Shown here: in pieces, positions 15,221 through 24,891 of the stretch
How the letters are laid out: every line of letters begins with the position of its first letter
Position numbering within the stretch: the first letter of the stretch is position 1
NCBI GenBank assembly: GCA_041685145.1
Contig: JAWLGJ010000037.1
Location: 1-27,610, forward strand
Direction: 5' to 3'
Length of the DNA stretch: 27,610 nt
Source: JAWLGJ01 sp041685145
GTDB lineage: Bacteria; Pseudomonadota; Alphaproteobacteria; Rhodospirillales; Magnetospirillaceae
Made by a program: the position numbers and the translations under genes
Notes under the pieces: model-generated
What the model was told of the DNA's origin: nothing
Databases searched by the model: none
The model's input: the letters and a program-made list of their open reading frames with translations, nothing else

Positions 15221-16630
15221 ATGGCCGAGAAGCAGTACGACGTGGTGGTGATCGGCGGCGGCCCCGGCGGCTATGTCTGCGCCATTCGGGCGGCGCAACT
15301 TGGCCTCAAGGCCGCCTGCGTCGAAAAGCGTGGTGCCCTGGGCGGCACCTGCCTCAATGTCGGCTGCATTCCCTCCAAGGCGCTGTTGCAGTCCTCGCAC
15401 CATTACGAGATGGCCCGCCACCAGTTCGGCGCCCACGGCATCAAGCTGGACAAGGTCGACCTGGACCTGGCGGCGATGATGGGCCGCAAGGACAAGGTGG
15501 TCGCCGAGTTGACCAAGGGCATCGAGTTCCTGTTCAAGAAGAACAAGGTTGACTATCTGCGCGGCACCGGCCGCATCGCCGCGCCCGGCCGCGTGGCCGT
15601 CAACGGCGACGGCGGCGGTGAGGAGGAGGTGGCGGCGAAGAACATCGTCATCGCCACCGGCTCGGATGTGGCGCCGCTGCCGGGCGTGGACATCGACGAG
15701 AAGGGCATCGTCTCCTCCACCGGCGCCCTGGCGCTGCCCGAGGTGCCCGGGCATCTGGCGGTGATCGGCGCCGGCGTCATCGGCCTTGAGCTGGGGTCGG
15801 TGTGGCGGCGGCTGGGCGCCGAGGTCACGGTCATCGAATTCATGGACCGCGCCCTGCCGCCCTTCGACGCCGAGGTGTCCAAGCAGGTGCAGCGCCTGTT
15901 GGGCAAGCAGGGCCTGAACTTCCGGCTGTCCAGCAAGGTGACGGGGGCCAGGCAGACCAACAAGGGTGTCGTGCTGTCGGTGGAGCCGGTGAAGGGCGGC
16001 GACGCCGAGGAGGTGGTGGCCGACGTGGTGCTGGTGGCCATCGGCCGGCGCCCCTACACCGACGGCCTGGGCCTGGAGGCCGCCGGCGTCGCCCTCACCG
16101 ATCGCGGCTTCGTGAAGGTCGACGGCCAACTGCGCACCGGCGCCGACGGCGTCTGGGCCATCGGCGACGTCGTCGGCGGCGCCATGCTGGCCCACAAGGC
16201 CGAGGAGGAAGGCATCGCCGTCGCCGAAACCATCGCCGGACAGGCCGGGCATGTGAACTACGAGGCCATTCCCTCGGTGGTCTACACCCATCCCGAGGTG
16301 GCGATGGTGGGGCGCACCGAAGAGGCGCTGAAGGCCGCGGGCATCGCCTACAAAACCGGCAAGTTCCCCTTCAGCGCCAATTCCCGCGCCCGCGCCAACG
16401 CCGACGCCGACGGCTTCGTCAAGATCCTCGCCGACGCCCGCACCGATCGGGTGCTGGGCGCCCACATCGTCGGCCCCGCCGCCGGCGACCTGATCCAGGA
16501 GGTCGTCGTCGGCATGGAGTTCGGCGCCGCCGCCGAGGACATCGCGCGCTCGTCGCACGCCCACCCGCAGCTTGGCGAGGCGATCAAGGAGGCGGCGCTG
16601 GCGGTCGACGGGCATCCCATCCACGTCTGA
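15221..16630 (+). CDS. lpdA: Dihydrolipoyl dehydrogenase (E3)
   Basis: This FAD disulfide oxidoreductase reoxidises dihydrolipoyl groups on SucB (and possibly other E2 proteins) with NAD. It has 469 residues. The FAD motif is GGGPGGYVCA (12-21). The redox-active disulfide C44-C49 lies in GGTCLNVGCIPSK, and an NAD-binding motif VIGAGVIGLELGSVW is central. The C-terminal interface motif HAHPQLGE gives the H448/E453 dyad. The start has an AAGGGA ribosome-binding site. The gene ends the TCA block, and the following MFS gene starts one base after its stop. Confidence 0.98.
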   Translation: MAEKQYDVVVIGGGPGGYVCAIRAAQLGLKAACVEKRGALGGTCLNVGCIPSKALLQSSHHYEMARHQFGAHGIKLDKVDLDLAAMMGRKDKVVAELTKGIEFLFKKNKVDYLRGTGRIAAPGRVAVNGDGGGEEEVAAKNIVIATGSDVAPLPGVDIDEKGIVSSTGALALPEVPGHLAVIGAGVIGLELGSVWRRLGAEVTVIEFMDRALPPFDAEVSKQVQRLLGKQGLNFRLSSKVTGARQTNKGVVLSVEPVKGGDAEEVVADVVLVAIGRRPYTDGLGLEAAGVALTDRGFVKVDGQLRTGADGVWAIGDVVGGAMLAHKAEEEGIAVAETIAGQAGHVNYEAIPSVVYTHPEVAMVGRTEEALKAAGIAYKTGKFPFSANSRARANADADGFVKILADARTDRVLGAHIVGPAAGDLIQEVVVGMEFGAAAEDIARSSHAHPQLGEAIKEAALAVDGHPIHV

Positions 16631-16631
16631 C

Positions 16632-18147
16632 ATGCCGCCGTCCGGGCGCCACGGCGCCGCCGGCTGGCGGGTGGTCGTCCTGTTGTGCACCGCCGAGGTG
16701 CTGACCATGCTCGGCACCTTCGCCTTTCCGGCGCTGTTGCCGCAGTTCGCCGCCGAGTGGACGCTGTCGAACACCGAGGCCGGCTGGATCAGCGGCGTCT
16801 ATTTCGGCGCCTACGCGCTGGCGGTGCCGGTGCTGGTCAGCCTCACCGACCGCCGGGACGCGCGGCGCATATGGCTGCTGGGGGCGGTGGTGACCGGCAT
16901 CTCCGCCCTGGGCTTCGCGCTGGTGGCCGGCGGCTTCTGGACGGCGCTGGCGCTGCGCGGGCTGGCGGGCGTCGGACTCGCCGGCACCTATATGCCGGGA
17001 CTGCGGGCGCTGGTCGATCGTTTCGACGGCCCCCACCAGCCGCGCGCCATCGCCNNNNNNNNNNGCCTTCTACACCGCCAGTTTCAGCCTCGGCACCGCC
17101 GCCTCCTATTTCGTCGCCGGCGAGATCGCCGCCGCCCTGGGCTGGCGCTGGGCCTTCGGCGCCGCGGCGCTGGCGGCGGCGCTGGCCGTGCTGCTGGTGG
17201 TGCCGCTGGCGCCGGTGCGCCCGCAGCCGCCGCCGGACCACAACCACCTGCTGGACTTCCGGCCGGTGTGGCGCAACCGCCCGGCGCTGGCCTACATCCT
17301 CGGCTATACCGTGCATTGCTGGGAACTGTTCGGGATGCGGGCCTGGATCGTCGCCTTCCTGGCCTTCAGCCTGACGCTGGCGCCGGCGCCGGGGGCCTGG
17401 AGCCCCACCACCGTCGCCACCGCCGGCGCCCTGGTGGCGATGGTGGCCAGCATCGTCGGCGCCGATCTGGCGGCGCGGGTGGGGCGGCCGCGGCTGGTGA
17501 TCGGGGCGATGCTGTCCTCGGCCGCCTGCTCGGCGGCCATCGGGTTCCTGGCCGGCAGCCCCTATGTGGCGGTGGCGGTGTTCAGCCTGGTCTATGCCGC
17601 GGCGGTGCAACTGGATTCGGCGGTGCTGACCACCGGCGCGGTGCAGGCGGCGACGGCGGGGCTGCGCGGCGCGACGCTGGCCCTGCACTCGCTGCTGGGC
17701 TTCGGCGCCGCCTTCCTGGGGCCGGTGGCGGTGGGGTGGGTCCTGGATCTGGCCGGCGGGCGGCAGGAGGTGGCGGCCTGGGGAATGGCCTTCGCCTCGC
17801 TGGCGGCGGTGGGGCTGCTGGGGCCGCTGGCCATGCTGTTGACCCGCGCCCCCGACGCGCGCCCCATGAAACACGCCGCCTTGCGACTGCTAAGGCTGAC
17901 GGCAGGCTATCTGCTGCTGTTCGTGGGCGTGCTGGGCCTGTTCCTCCCCGTCCTGCAGGGGGTGCTGTTCCTGGCGCTGGGGCTGGCCATCCTGCAGCAC
18001 GAAACCGCGTGGGGGAAACGCCTGAACGCGCGGCTGCGCCGCCGCTTCCCCGGCACCTTCGCCCGCGCCGACAACCTGTATCTGCGGGCACGACAGCGGC
18101 TGCGCCGCCTGCCGCGCCCCTGGCGCCGGCGCTCCGGCCCGGACTAG
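16632..18147 (+). CDS. MFS transporter with C-terminal PGPGW-like membrane domain (interrupted by assembly gap)
   Basis: This looks like a major facilitator superfamily permease of unknown substrate. The first 141 codons give MPPSGRHGAAGWRVVVLL, then helices and the loop VSLTDRRDARRIWLLG (the MFS loop 2-3 motif). After ten N the protein resumes in a different frame as AFYTASFSLGTAASYFVAGE, typical of the middle helices. The frame change is explained by the arbitrary gap length. The MFS part ends about 408 codons in; the same frame continues for about 93 residues with YLLLFVGVLGLFLPVLQG and a basic tail. This looks like a small PGPGW/DUF454-like membrane protein. An internal ATG (17866) at the junction lacks a ribosome-binding site, so fusion is more likely than two genes. 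The start is one base after the lpdA stop, and the stop overlaps fmt. Confidence 0.85.
17055..17064. other. Assembly gap (10 N)
   Basis: Ten N separate the codons for RAIA from those for AFYTASF. The coding frame differs by one across the gap because 10 is not a multiple of three, so the length is a placeholder. Both sides carry GCC at the junction, so the true gap may be very small or even an overlap. Confidence 0.99.
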
Positions 18148-19064
18148 GGGCCCTCCAGCCGCGTCGCCGGCGGAACCGCGTAGCCGCGCAGGAAGGCCTC
18201 CACGCCCACCGGCGCCTTGCCCGGGCGCTGCACCACCAGCGGCCGCAGCCCCGCCCGCCCGCAAGCGACGGTCAGGCGCTCGTCCAGAACCGTGCCGGGC
18301 GCGCCGGTGACCGGCACCACCTCGGCCCGCAGCACCTTGATGCGCTCGCCCCGGTGGAGGAACCAGGCGCCCGGCGCCGGCGCCAGCGCCCGCACCAGGC
18401 GCTCCAAATCCTGGGCCGGGCGGCGCCAGTCGAGGCGGCCGGCGTCGCGCTCCAGCTTGTGGGCGTAGGTCACCCCCTCGGCCGGCTGCGGCCGCGGCGC
18501 CAGGGTTCCGGCCGCCAGCCCGTCCACGGCCGCCACCAGCAGCCGCGCCCCCAGGGCCGCCAGGGTGTCGTGCAGGTCGCCGGCGGTGGTGGCCGGGCCG
18601 ATGGGCACCGCCTCGGCCAGCAGCACCGGCCCGGTGTCCAGCCCCTCCTCCATCTGCATGATGCTGACGCCGGTGTGGGCGTCGCCGGCCATGATCGCCC
18701 GCTGGATGGGCGCCGCCCCCCGCCAGCGCGGCAGCAGCGAGGCGTGCACGTTGACGCAGCCCAGACGCGGCGCCGCCAGCACCGGCGGCGGCAGGATGAG
18801 GCCATAGGCGGCCACCACCGCCACATCCGCCGCCAGCGCCGCGAACGCCTCCTGCTCTGCGCCGTCGCGCAGGGTGCGCGGAGTGCGCACCGGCAGGCCG
18901 CGTGCCTCGGCGAAGGCGTGCACCGGCGAGGGCCGCGGTTTGTGGCCGCGCCCGGCGGGGCGCGGCGGCTGCGAATAGACGCAGGCGACCTGATGCCCCG
19001 CCTCGATCAGCGCCGCCAGGCTGGGGACGGCGAAATCGGGGGTGCCCATGAAGACGATGCGCAT
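18144..19064 (-). CDS. fmt: Methionyl-tRNA formyltransferase
   Basis: It formylates Met-tRNAfMet using 10-formyltetrahydrofolate so that translation can initiate. The 306 residues start MRIVFMGTPDFAVPSL, and the catalytic residues N105, H107 (NVHASLLPRWRG) and D143 (EEGLDTGPVL) are in place. The C-terminal OB-like domain is complete. It lies 13 bases behind def, the usual pairing, since deformylase removes the formyl group later. Its stop codon and that of the convergent MFS gene are both read from the palindrome CTAG at 18144-18147. No truA follows. Confidence 0.97.
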   Translation of the reverse strand: MRIVFMGTPDFAVPSLAALIEAGHQVACVYSQPPRPAGRGHKPRPSPVHAFAEARGLPVRTPRTLRDGAEQEAFAALAADVAVVAAYGLILPPPVLAAPRLGCVNVHASLLPRWRGAAPIQRAIMAGDAHTGVSIMQMEEGLDTGPVLLAEAVPIGPATTAGDLHDTLAALGARLLVAAVDGLAAGTLAPRPQPAEGVTYAHKLERDAGRLDWRRPAQDLERLVRALAPAPGAWFLHRGERIKVLRAEVVPVTGAPGTVLDERLTVACGRAGLRPLVVQRPGKAPVGVEAFLRGYAVPPATRLEGP

Positions 19065-19077
19065 GTGCTCCCCGCCG

Positions 19078-19596
19078 TCAGGCGCCGACGGCGGCCTTTT
19101 TCGCCTTGGTCAGCTTGCGCAGGATCATGCCGCGCTTGAGGTTGGACAGGTGGTCGATGAACAGCACCCCGTTCAGGTGGTCCATCTCGTGCTGGATGAC
19201 GGTGGCGAGCAGGCCGTCGGCGTCGATCTCGCGGATTTCGTTCTCGTGATCGAGAAAGCGCACCCGCACCCGCGCCGGGCGGACGACCTCGGCGTAGTGC
19301 TCGGGCACCGACAGGCAGCCCTCCTCATAAACCGCCATCTCGTCCGAGGTCGAAAGGATCTCGGGGTTGGCGAGGCGCAGCGGCCGCGGGGCCTCCCCTT
19401 CCTTGGCGACGTCGATGACCAGCACCCGCTTCGCCACCCCCACCTGCGGCGCCGCCAGCCCGATGCCGGGGGCGGCGTACATCGTCTCCAGCATGTCGTC
19501 CATCAGCCGGCGGATGTCGGCGTCGACGGCCTCGACCGGCGCCGCCTTGACCTTCAGGCGGGGGTCGGGGGCGGTGAGGATGGGAAGAATCGCCAT
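19078..19596 (-). CDS. def: Peptide deformylase
   Basis: This metalloenzyme removes the N-formyl group from nascent proteins. The 172 residues carry the three class-1 motifs: GIGLAAPQ (44-51), EEGCLSVP with C94, and QHEMDHLNG with H136, E137 and H140, which bind the Fe/Zn and act in catalysis. The lysine-rich tail (KLTKAKKAA) is unremarkable. It is first in a def-fmt operon with its own good promoter at 19632-19660, so it need not depend on the upstream ccr-mcd transcript on the same strand. Confidence 0.98.
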   Translation of the reverse strand: MAILPILTAPDPRLKVKAAPVEAVDADIRRLMDDMLETMYAAPGIGLAAPQVGVAKRVLVIDVAKEGEAPRPLRLANPEILSTSDEMAVYEEGCLSVPEHYAEVVRPARVRVRFLDHENEIREIDADGLLATVIQHEMDHLNGVLFIDHLSNLKRGMILRKLTKAKKAAVGA

Positions 19597-19631
19597 GAGC
19601 GCACTGCAAGCCGTTGGTCACTGCGTTCGCT

Positions 19632-19660
19632 GACATAGGCCGGATGGCGGCGCGGGTCAA
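19632..19660 (-). promoter_or_regulatory. Candidate promoter of def-fmt
   Basis: On the minus strand TTGACC (19660-19655) is followed after exactly 17 bases by TATGTC (19637-19632). The predicted start near 19625 gives a leader of about 29 bases before def. This is among the best sigma-70-like matches in the window. Confidence 0.6.
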
Positions 19661-19694
19661 GAAAGCGGCGCCGCCATGCGCCGGGCCGCCGCCG

Positions 19695-21344
<1,650 letters not shown>

Positions 21345-21348
21345 CGCC

Positions 21349-22635
21349 TCACCCCTCGACCACGTCTTCGACGGTGCGCCGGCCGGGGTGCTTGGCCTGC
21401 ACCAGCACCGCCATGTTGCCGGGCTTGTGCTCGTTCCTGAGCATCTTCATGTGGGCGGCGGGGATGTCCTCCCAGGCGAACACCTCCGACATGCAGGGGT
21501 CGAGGCGCCGCTCGATCACCAACTGGTTGGCCTGGGCCGCCTGCATCAGATTGGCGAAGTGGCTGCCCTGGATGCGCTTCTGGCGCATCCACACGAAGCG
21601 GGCGTCGAAGGTGAGGTTGTAGCCGGTGGTGCCGGCGCAGAACACCACCATGCCGCCGCGCTTGACCACGAAGCAGGAGACCGGGAAGGTCATCTCGCCG
21701 GGGTGCTCGAAGACGAAATCGACGTCGGTGCCCTTGCCGGTGATATCCCAGATCGCCTTGCCGAAGGCGCGCACCTTCTTCATGTAGGCCTTGTAGCCCT
21801 CGGTGTCGTCGACGTCGGGCAGCGGGCCCCAGCAGTCGAAGTCCTTGCGGTTGATGACCCCCTTGGCGCCCAGGCTCATGACGAAGTCGCGCTTCGACTC
21901 GTCGGAGATGACGCCGATGGCATTGGCGCCGGCGGTGGCGATGAGCTGAATCGCCATCGAGCCCAGGCCGCCCGAGGCGCCCCACACCAGCACGTTCTGC
22001 CCGGGCCGCAGGATGTGCGGCCGGTGCCCGAACAGCATCCGATAGGCGGTGGCCAGCGTCAGCGTGTAACAGGCGCCCTCTTCCCAGGTCAGGTGCTTGG
22101 GCCGGTGCATCAACTGCTGCGCCTGGACGTTGGTGAACTGCGCGAAGGAGCCGTCGGGGGTCTCGTAGCCCCAGATGCGCTGGCTGGGCGAGTTCATGGG
22201 ATCGCCGCCGTTGCACTCCTCGTCGTCGCCGTCGGTCTGGTTGCAGTGCACGACGACCTCGTCGCCGACCTTCCAGCGCTTGACCTTGCTGCCCACCGCC
22301 CAGACGATGCCCGAGGCATCCGAACCGGCGATGTGGTACTCGGCCTTGTGGTAGTCGAAGGGCGAGATCGGCTTGCCCAGCGAGGCCCAGACGCCGTTGT
22401 AGTTGACGCCCGCCGCCATCACCAGCACCAGCACCTCGTGGGAATCGATGGCGGGGGTGTCGACGACCTCGACCTGCATGGCCTTGTCGGGCGTGCCGTG
22501 CCGTTCGCGGCGGATGCACCAAGCGTACATCTTCGCGGGCACATGCCCCAGGGGCGGAATCTCGCCGATCTCGTACAAGTCCTTCACCGGCCGCTCGCCG
22601 GCCGGCCGGTCGATCACCTTCGCCGCGTCGCTCAT
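21349..22635 (-). CDS. ccr: Crotonyl-CoA carboxylase/reductase
   Basis: Ccr performs NADPH-dependent reductive carboxylation of crotonyl-CoA to ethylmalonyl-CoA, the signature step of the EMC pathway for acetyl-CoA assimilation without the glyoxylate cycle. It is a zinc-less medium-chain reductase. From ATG 22635 (MSDAAKVIDRPAGERPVKDLY) it is 428 residues, the expected size. The frame is open further upstream, but AAGGAG sits 8 bases before this ATG. Conserved segments include GVNYNGVWASLGKPISPFDYH, GSDASGIVWAVG, the NADPH motif VWGASGGLGSMA (mid-protein) and FEHPGEMTFPVSCFV. It is coupled to mcd and divergent from ecm, with a shared 195-base control region. Confidence 0.97.
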   Translation of the reverse strand: MSDAAKVIDRPAGERPVKDLYEIGEIPPLGHVPAKMYAWCIRRERHGTPDKAMQVEVVDTPAIDSHEVLVLVMAAGVNYNGVWASLGKPISPFDYHKAEYHIAGSDASGIVWAVGSKVKRWKVGDEVVVHCNQTDGDDEECNGGDPMNSPSQRIWGYETPDGSFAQFTNVQAQQLMHRPKHLTWEEGACYTLTLATAYRMLFGHRPHILRPGQNVLVWGASGGLGSMAIQLIATAGANAIGVISDESKRDFVMSLGAKGVINRKDFDCWGPLPDVDDTEGYKAYMKKVRAFGKAIWDITGKGTDVDFVFEHPGEMTFPVSCFVVKRGGMVVFCAGTTGYNLTFDARFVWMRQKRIQGSHFANLMQAAQANQLVIERRLDPCMSEVFAWEDIPAAHMKMLRNEHKPGNMAVLVQAKHPGRRTVEDVVEG

Positions 22636-22693
22636 GGTGGCAACTCCTTGTCCCTGCGCTCCTTGCCTTATGACGGCGCTTTTTCGCACTCTT

Positions 22694-22724
22694 AGCGCCT
22701 TGTCTCTTTTTTTGCAATGCACAA
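22694..22724. promoter_or_regulatory. Candidate operator in the ccr/ecm divergent region
   Basis: TTGCAATGCAC (22712-22722) contains TGC-N3-GCA and is embedded in a TTTTG...CAAAA near-palindrome. It resembles the perfect TTGCATCGCAA at the etfB promoter. A separate inverted repeat GGCGCT (22675-22680) / AGCGCC (22694-22699) would form a hairpin in the ccr leader. The region 22680-22770 is conspicuously AT-richer than its surroundings, as expected for promoters. I could not assign convincing -35/-10 pairs for either gene. Confidence 0.4.
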
Positions 22725-22830
22725 AATGGTAGTTTGTTGCGTCCGATGAGAGTCGTGGGCAATTTTATTGCGCGTTCCGTGGGTTGCGGCCGGGGCGCCG
22801 CGCGCGCAAGGCGAAGAGGGTAAAGAAAGC

Positions 22831-24810
22831 ATGACGGGCGAGGAGCGACGCAAGGACCGGCCGTGGCTGTTCCGCACCTATTCCGGCCACAGTTCGGCCC
22901 GGGAGAGCAACCGCTTGTACCGCACCAATCTGGCGCGGGGGCAGACGGGCCTGTCGGTGGCCTTCGACCTGCCCACGCAGACGGGCTACGACTCCGATCA
23001 CCCGCTGGCCAAGGGCGAGGTCGGCAAGGTGGGCGTGCCGGTGTGCCATCTGGGCGACATGGAGGCGCTGTTCGAGGGCATCCCGCTGGCGCAGATGAAC
23101 ACTTCGATGACCATCAACGCCCCGGCGGCGTGGCTGCTGTCCCTCTACATCGCCGCCGCCGAGCGCCAGGGGGAGAAGCGCGCCGATCTCGCCGGCACCA
23201 CCCAGAACGACATCGTCAAGGAATACCTCTCGCGCGGCACCTACATCTTCCCGCCCGAGCCCAGCATGAAGCTGACCACCGACGTCATCGCCTTCACCTA
23301 TCGCGAGGTTCCGAAATGGAACCCGATCAATGTCTGCTCCTACCACCTGCAGGAGGCGGGGGCGACGCCCGAGCAGGAGCTGGCCTTCGCGCTGGCGACG
23401 GCGCAGGCGGTCCTCGACCGGGTGCGCGAGGCGGTGCCGGCGGCCGACTTCCCCAGGGCCGTGGGGCGCATCAGCTTCTTCGTCAACGCCGGCATCCGCT
23501 TCATCACCGAGATGTGCAAGATGCGGGCCTTCACCGAGCTGTGGGACGACATCTGCCGGGAACGCTATGGCGTCGAGGATGAGAAGCTGCGCCGCTTCCG
23601 CTACGGCGTGCAGGTGAACTCCCTCAACCTCACCGAACAGCAGCCCGAGAACAACGTCTACCGCATCCTGCTGGAGATGCTGGCGGTGGTGCTGTCCAAG
23701 GATGCCCGCGCCCGCGCCGTGCAGCTGCCGGCCTGGAACGAGGCCCTGGGCCTGCCGCGCCCCTGGGACCAGCAGTGGTCGCTGCGCCTGCAACAGATCG
23801 TCGCCTATGAGACCGACCTGCTGGAGCACGGCGACATCTTCGACGGCTCGCGCGTGATCGCCGAGCAGGTCGAGGAACTGAAGCGCCGAGCCCGCGAGGA
23901 GATGGCGCGCATCGAAGCGATGGGCGGCGCCATCGCCGCCATCGATTCCAGCTATATGAAGCAGCGGCTGGTGGAGTCCAACGCCCGGCGCCTCGCCGCC
24001 ATCGAGGCCGGCGAGCAGACCGTGGTGGGGGTCAACGCCTTTACCGACGCCGAACCCAGCCCGCTGATCGCCGACGACGGCGGCTTCCTGGCCGTGGACA
24101 CCGCCGCCGAGCGCGAGCAGATCGAGCGCCTGGGGGCCTGGCGGGCGGCCCGCGACGCGGCGGCGGCGGAGCGCGCGCTGAACGATTTGAAAGCGGCGGC
24201 GGCGGAGGGGCGCAACATCATGGAGCCCTCCATCGCCTGCGCCCATGCCGGCGTCACCACCGGCGAATGGGCGGGAGCGCTGCGGGCCATCTTCGGCGAA
24301 TACCGCGCCCCCACCGGGGTCGGCCGCTCGGCCGCCGCCGGCGCCGGCGAGGCGCTGGAGGCGGTGCGCACGCGGGTGGAGGAGGTCTCGGCCCGCCTGG
24401 GCCGGCGCGTCAAGATGCTGGTCGGCAAGCCGGGCCTGGACGGCCATTCCAACGGCGCCGAGCAGATCGCCGTGCGCGCCCGCGACGCCGGCATCGAGGT
24501 GGTCTATGAGGGCATCCGCCTGACCCCGGCGCAGATCGTCAACGCCGCGCTGGAGGAAGGCGTGCATGTGGTGGGGCTGTCGATCCTGTCCGGCTCGCAC
24601 CGGCCGCTGGTCGGCGAGGTGATGGAGCGGATGCGCGCCGCCGGCCTGGGCGCGGTGCCGGTGGTGGTGGGCGGCATCATCCCCCCCGACGACGCCCGCG
24701 CCCTGCTGGAGGCCGGCTGCGCGCGGGTCTACACGCCCAAGGACTACGACCTGACGCGGATCATGGGCGACATCGTCGACCTGCTGGATCCGGGCCAGGC
24801 GGCGGCCTGA
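22831..24810 (+). CDS. ecm: Ethylmalonyl-CoA mutase (B12-dependent)
   Basis: Ecm (also called MeaA) rearranges (2R)-ethylmalonyl-CoA to (2S)-methylsuccinyl-CoA using adenosylcobalamin. The 659 residues combine an N-terminal TIM-barrel mutase domain (RTYSGHSSARESNRLYR, FDLPTQTGYDSDHPLAKGEVG, MNTSMTINAPAAW) and a C-terminal cobalamin-binding domain. The DxHxxG motif is LDGHSNG with the cobalt ligand H539, followed by GLSILSGSH. A related methylmalonyl-CoA mutase is the main alternative. The size, the lack of a partner subunit and the adjacent ccr and mcd favour Ecm. ATG 22831 follows a GAAGAGGG-type site. An in-frame TTG (22768) adds unconserved residues and is less likely. Confidence 0.95.
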   Translation: MTGEERRKDRPWLFRTYSGHSSARESNRLYRTNLARGQTGLSVAFDLPTQTGYDSDHPLAKGEVGKVGVPVCHLGDMEALFEGIPLAQMNTSMTINAPAAWLLSLYIAAAERQGEKRADLAGTTQNDIVKEYLSRGTYIFPPEPSMKLTTDVIAFTYREVPKWNPINVCSYHLQEAGATPEQELAFALATAQAVLDRVREAVPAADFPRAVGRISFFVNAGIRFITEMCKMRAFTELWDDICRERYGVEDEKLRRFRYGVQVNSLNLTEQQPENNVYRILLEMLAVVLSKDARARAVQLPAWNEALGLPRPWDQQWSLRLQQIVAYETDLLEHGDIFDGSRVIAEQVEELKRRAREEMARIEAMGGAIAAIDSSYMKQRLVESNARRLAAIEAGEQTVVGVNAFTDAEPSPLIADDGGFLAVDTAAEREQIERLGAWRAARDAAAAERALNDLKAAAAEGRNIMEPSIACAHAGVTTGEWAGALRAIFGEYRAPTGVGRSAAAGAGEALEAVRTRVEEVSARLGRRVKMLVGKPGLDGHSNGAEQIAVRARDAGIEVVYEGIRLTPAQIVNAALEEGVHVVGLSILSGSHRPLVGEVMERMRAAGLGAVPVVVGGIIPPDDARALLEAGCARVYTPKDYDLTRIMGDIVDLLDPGQAAA

Positions 24811-24811
24811 G

Positions 24812-24847
24812 CCCGCCCGGCGCCAATCATTGCTCCGGGCGGGGTTT
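24812..24847 (+). terminator. Probable terminator of ecm
   Basis: CCCGCCCGG (24812-24820) pairs perfectly with CCGGGCGGG (24835-24843) around a 14-base loop, and is followed by GTTT. It begins one base after the ecm stop. The T run is short, so termination may be partial. Confidence 0.55.
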
Positions 24848-24858
24848 GGCCCTATGTT
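24830..24858 (+). promoter_or_regulatory. Candidate promoter of lepA
   Basis: TTGCTC (24830-24835), 17 bases, TATGTT (24853-24858). The predicted start near 24865 lies 27 bases before ATG 24892. The -35 and spacer overlap the 3' arm of the ecm terminator hairpin. Confidence 0.4.
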
Positions 24859-24891
24859 CCCGCTGGACCTTGCGGGGGCATTCTTTCAGGC

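Noticed and set aside
16632..18147. Frameshifted MFS pseudogene
   Set aside because: The frame change coincides exactly with the 10-N placeholder; both sides are intact MFS sequence.
22768..22831. TTG 22768 as the ecm start
   Set aside because: It adds 21 residues of unconserved sequence without a ribosome-binding site; ATG 22831 gives the expected N-terminus and length.
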